Origin: Polynucleobacter sp. SHI8 | GTDB taxonomy: Bacteria > Pseudomonadota > Gammaproteobacteria > Burkholderiales > Burkholderiaceae | Assembly (NCBI RefSeq): GCF_027944005.1 | Contig: NZ_AP027204.1 | Coordinates: 496,001 to 560,000, forward strand | Direction of reading: 5' to 3' | Length of the DNA stretch: 64,000 nt | Part shown: positions 61,772 through 64,000 of the stretch, piece after piece | Layout of the letters: every line of letters begins with the position of its first letter | How positions within the stretch are numbered: position 1 is the stretch's first letter | Program-made: the position numbers and the translations under genes | Notes under the pieces: model-generated | Seen by the model: only the letters and a program-made list of their open reading frames with translations | Told to the model about the DNA's origin: nothing | The model's database searches: none

Positions 61772-62755
61772 TTGAAAATAAATCAAATGATAAAAATGTC
61801 TTTGAACAAACTCATATGTGTACTTTTGAGTTGCTTCGCCTTGAATGCATTTGCAGATAATTGGCCTTCAAAGCCCATTACGATCATTGTTCCATTTCCA
61901 GCGGGTGGAGGAACAGATGCTTTTGCTAGACCCTTGTCTGCACAATTAACTAAAAATCTTGGTAAGCAAATTATCATCGATAATCGAGGTGGTGCGGGTG
62001 GTACTTTAGGAGCCAGTATTGCATCTAAAGCTGCGCCAGATGGTTATACCTTTTTTATGGGTGCAGCACATCACGCGATTGCACCTGCCATTTATCCAAA
62101 ACTAGACTACGACATTGAAAAAAGCTTCATCCCGATGATGTTGGTTGCATCACCACCACAAGTTATTGTTATCAATCCTAAAGTTCCAGCAAATGATCTA
62201 AAAGAATTTATTCAATTATTAAAAAAGAACCCTGGAAAATATAACTATGGAAGTGCTGGTAATGGCAGTTCGCATCATTTAGCCGGTGAATTATTTAAGA
62301 TGCAAACGAAAACATTTATTACCCACATCCCCTATCGTGGCGCAGGTCCTGCATTAGCCGATTTAATTGCTGGCCAAGTAGATGTGATGTTTGACGGATT
62401 AGGTTCTTCTTCGCAGCATATCAAAAGTGGCAAGATTAAGGCACTCGCTGTTGCTTCAGAAAAACGTGTACCGGCATTCCCTAATGTGCCCACAGCTACA
62501 GAAGCAGGAGTTCCAGGTTATGTAGTAAGTACTTGGTACGGTTTATGGGCGCCTAAAGGTACACCGCAAGATATCGTCGATAAAATGCAAGCAGAAGTAA
62601 CGAAGGCAATGAACTCCCCCGAACTTACCGAAATTTGGATGAATAATGGCTCTGAGACTCCCAATATGACTGGCGATACTTTCGCAAAGTTTGTATCTGC
62701 TGATATCAAGCGTTGGGCTGCGGTGGTGAAGGCTTCCGGAGCTAAATTAGATTAA
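61772..62755 (+). CDS. Bug/TctC family tricarboxylate-type solute receptor
   Basis: The protein has a signal peptide ending near NAFA-DNWP, then the Bug fold with WPSKPITIIVPFPAGGGTDA, DNRGGAGGTLGA, YGSAGNGSSHHLAGE and HIPYRGAGPALADLIAGQVD. I prefer TTG 61772, with CGGAG 6 bases upstream; ATG 61766, 61787 or 61796 are alternatives. Bug receptors feed TTT transporters and bind carboxylates; the ligand is unknown, with malonate a guess from context. Confidence 0.9.
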   Translation: MKINQMIKMSLNKLICVLLSCFALNAFADNWPSKPITIIVPFPAGGGTDAFARPLSAQLTKNLGKQIIIDNRGGAGGTLGASIASKAAPDGYTFFMGAAHHAIAPAIYPKLDYDIEKSFIPMMLVASPPQVIVINPKVPANDLKEFIQLLKKNPGKYNYGSAGNGSSHHLAGELFKMQTKTFITHIPYRGAGPALADLIAGQVDVMFDGLGSSSQHIKSGKIKALAVASEKRVPAFPNVPTATEAGVPGYVVSTWYGLWAPKGTPQDIVDKMQAEVTKAMNSPELTEIWMNNGSETPNMTGDTFAKFVSADIKRWAAVVKASGAKLD

Positions 62756-62770
62756 CCAAAAATCAATTTA

Positions 62771-62807
62771 AAAAGCACCTTGATGGTAAGGTGCTTTTTT
62801 GTTTTTT
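62771..62807 (+). terminator. Rho-independent terminator after the Bug receptor gene
   Basis: AAAAGCACCTT/AAGGTGCTTTT form an 11-bp stem with a 6-base loop, followed by T-rich sequence. Confidence 0.9.
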
Positions 62808-62833
62808 AAATAATTCATTATTAGGAAATTATT

Positions 62834-64000
62834 ATGTCTGGTCCCTTATCTCATATTAAAGTGCTTGATTTATCTAGAGTTTTAGCTGGTCCTTGGGCTG
62901 CGCAAAATTTAGCTGATTTAGGGGCGCAAGTGATTAAAGTTGAGCGTCCCGTAAAAGGCGATGACTCACGTGCTTTTGCACCACCATTTTTAAATGATGA
63001 ACAAGGGAATATCACTAAGGAGTCTGCTTATTACTGCGCAGCCAATCGTGGCAAAAAATCAATCACCATTGATATATCGAGTGCTCAAGGACAGCAGTTA
63101 GTCAAAGATTTAGCCAAAGAAGTTGACGTTGTTGTAGAAAACTACAAGGTTGGAGATTTGGCGAGATACGGTTTAGGCTATGAAGACCTGAAGGCGATTA
63201 ATCCTGGCATCATCTATTGTTCAGTAACTGGTTTTGGACAAACAGGACCATATAAAGATCGTCCCGGTTATGACTTTATGGCGCAGGGTATGGGCGGCCT
63301 GATGAGCGTTACTGGTGAAAGCGATGATCTGCCGGGTGGTGGTCCACAACGCGTAGGTGTACCGATCATTGATATGACCACAGGTATGTACGCGACAGTT
63401 GCGATTTGTGCAGCGATTGCCCACCGAGCTGTCACTGGCGTTGGTCAATGGATTGATGTGGCTTTATTGGATTCTTGCGTCGCACTTTTATCAAACCAGG
63501 CCATGAATTATTTCTCTACAGGGAATTCTCCAAAGATGATTGGGAATGCGCATCCAAATATTGTGCCGTATCAATCCTTTAAAACTGCCGATGGCGCCAT
63601 CATTTTGGCATGCGGAAATGATAATTTATTTAATAAATTTTGTGATGTGGCGCAGTGCCAGCATTTAGCAAAAGACCCTAAATTTTCAACCAACGGCGAG
63701 CGAGTGAATCATCGTGTTGAAATTACTCAGCTATTGGGTAACATCTTTATTCAAAAAACCACCAAAGAATGGGTTCAATTATTAGATGATGCAGGGGTGG
63801 CGAATGGGCCAATTAATACAATTGCGGAAGTATTTGAAGAGCCTCAAGTACAAGCGAGAGGTATGCAAATTGAGCTGCCGCACGCCACAGCTGGTAAAGT
63901 TACCTTAGTGGGTAGTCCGATGAAGTTCTCCGCGACACCGATCCAATATGAAACACCCCCACCGGCACTTGGGCAGCACACACAAGAAATTTTAGAAACA
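62834..64000 (+). CDS. Family III CoA-transferase (CaiB/BaiF), partial at window end
   Basis: ATG 62834, with AGGAAA upstream, opens a frame of 389 codons that reaches the window end without a stop. It has the family III features SHIKVLDLSRVLAGPWAAQNLADLG, KVERPVKGDDSRAF, CAANRGKKSITIDI, the catalytic Asp region VVVENYK.GDLARYGL, and CSVTGFGQTGPYKDRPGYDF. Length is close to complete (about 400). It moves CoA between carboxylates. A terminator separates it from the Bug gene, so it has its own promoter or relies on read-through. Confidence 0.92.
   Translation, partial: MSGPLSHIKVLDLSRVLAGPWAAQNLADLGAQVIKVERPVKGDDSRAFAPPFLNDEQGNITKESAYYCAANRGKKSITIDISSAQGQQLVKDLAKEVDVVVENYKVGDLARYGLGYEDLKAINPGIIYCSVTGFGQTGPYKDRPGYDFMAQGMGGLMSVTGESDDLPGGGPQRVGVPIIDMTTGMYATVAICAAIAHRAVTGVGQWIDVALLDSCVALLSNQAMNYFSTGNSPKMIGNAHPNIVPYQSFKTADGAIILACGNDNLFNKFCDVAQCQHLAKDPKFSTNGERVNHRVEITQLLGNIFIQKTTKEWVQLLDDAGVANGPINTIAEVFEEPQVQARGMQIELPHATAGKVTLVGSPMKFSATPIQYETPPPALGQHTQEILET

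Noticed and set aside
1..64000. CRISPR array or rRNA genes
   Set aside because: No regularly spaced repeats and no rRNA-like sequence were seen; only two complete tRNA genes and one tRNA fragment are present.

Overview
The window looks like a low-GC (about 40%) betaproteobacterium of the Burkholderiales, and Polynucleobacter-like freshwater bacteria are my best guess. Four things support this: the order purD-hemF-nadD-rsfS-rlmH-maf-rng, a CysB-divergent sulfate-assimilation operon with an iron-sulfur APS reductase and no CysC, a Bug/TctC-type solute receptor, and compact coding with many ATGA or TAATG junctions. The genus is inference from composition and gene order; no 16S rRNA gene is present.

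Layout. 0-1.9 kb: the end of a molybdenum hydroxylase operon (large, FAD and 2Fe-2S subunits). 2.0-3.0 kb: three small stress-type proteins (a 48-residue membrane protein, a BON protein and a CsbD protein), two of them below the usual ORF length limit. 3.1-5.1 kb: folB, an AlkB-type dioxygenase and a DsbA-fold protein. 5.4-14.5 kb: an unusual gene group. One arm holds a methyltransferase, a glucan-exporter-like ABC transporter and an OpgH-like glucosyltransferase. The divergent arm holds a zinc-less MDR dehydrogenase, a 6-pyruvoyl-tetrahydropterin-synthase-like protein that lacks key catalytic residues, and a GT4 glycosyltransferase. A RibD reductase domain without a deaminase, and a GTP cyclohydrolase II with a degenerate RibB-like N-terminus, complete it. 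Together they suggest an uncharacterised GTP-derived, glycosylated and methylated pteridine/pyrimidine metabolite. This is the best candidate for an undescribed system here.

14.5-21.2 kb: a cytochrome b561, a secreted metallo-beta-lactamase-fold hydrolase, then a probable small island ending at tRNA-Lys. The tRNA 3' end is imperfectly duplicated in the same orientation at 16.5 kb. Between the copies lie a cysteine-dioxygenase-like cupin, a four-domain rhodanese, MazEF, a fragment of a second IS481 copy and an intact IS481 element. 21.2-25.3 kb: amiC, tsaE, queG and azlCD. 25.3-28.2 kb: a strong Fur box precedes a four-gene operon (outer-membrane-like protein, FMN-binding protein with an ApbE target motif, ApbE, His-rich membrane protein), probably an extracytoplasmic flavin electron-transfer system linked to iron. 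28.2-36.9 kb: a GlcG/HbpS protein, rhlE, dnaE, a GT9 heptosyltransferase and msbA.

36.9-43.5 kb: an eight-gene minus-strand housekeeping operon (yebC, purD, hemF, nadD, rsfS, rlmH, maf, rng). 43.5-47.8 kb: a quinone oxidoreductase, tRNA-Leu(CAA), a GAF/PAS gene broken by one in-frame stop, a Pit phosphate transporter and a DUF3606 protein. 47.8-55.2 kb: cysB and the divergent operon cysI-DUF934-cysH-cysD-cysN-cobA, with cbiX convergent; these cover sulfate activation, reduction and siroheme supply. 55.2-60.4 kb: lptG and lptF divergent from pepA, holC and lgt. 60.4-64 kb: malonyl-CoA decarboxylase, a Bug receptor and a family III CoA-transferase cut by the window end, possibly a malonate-use module.
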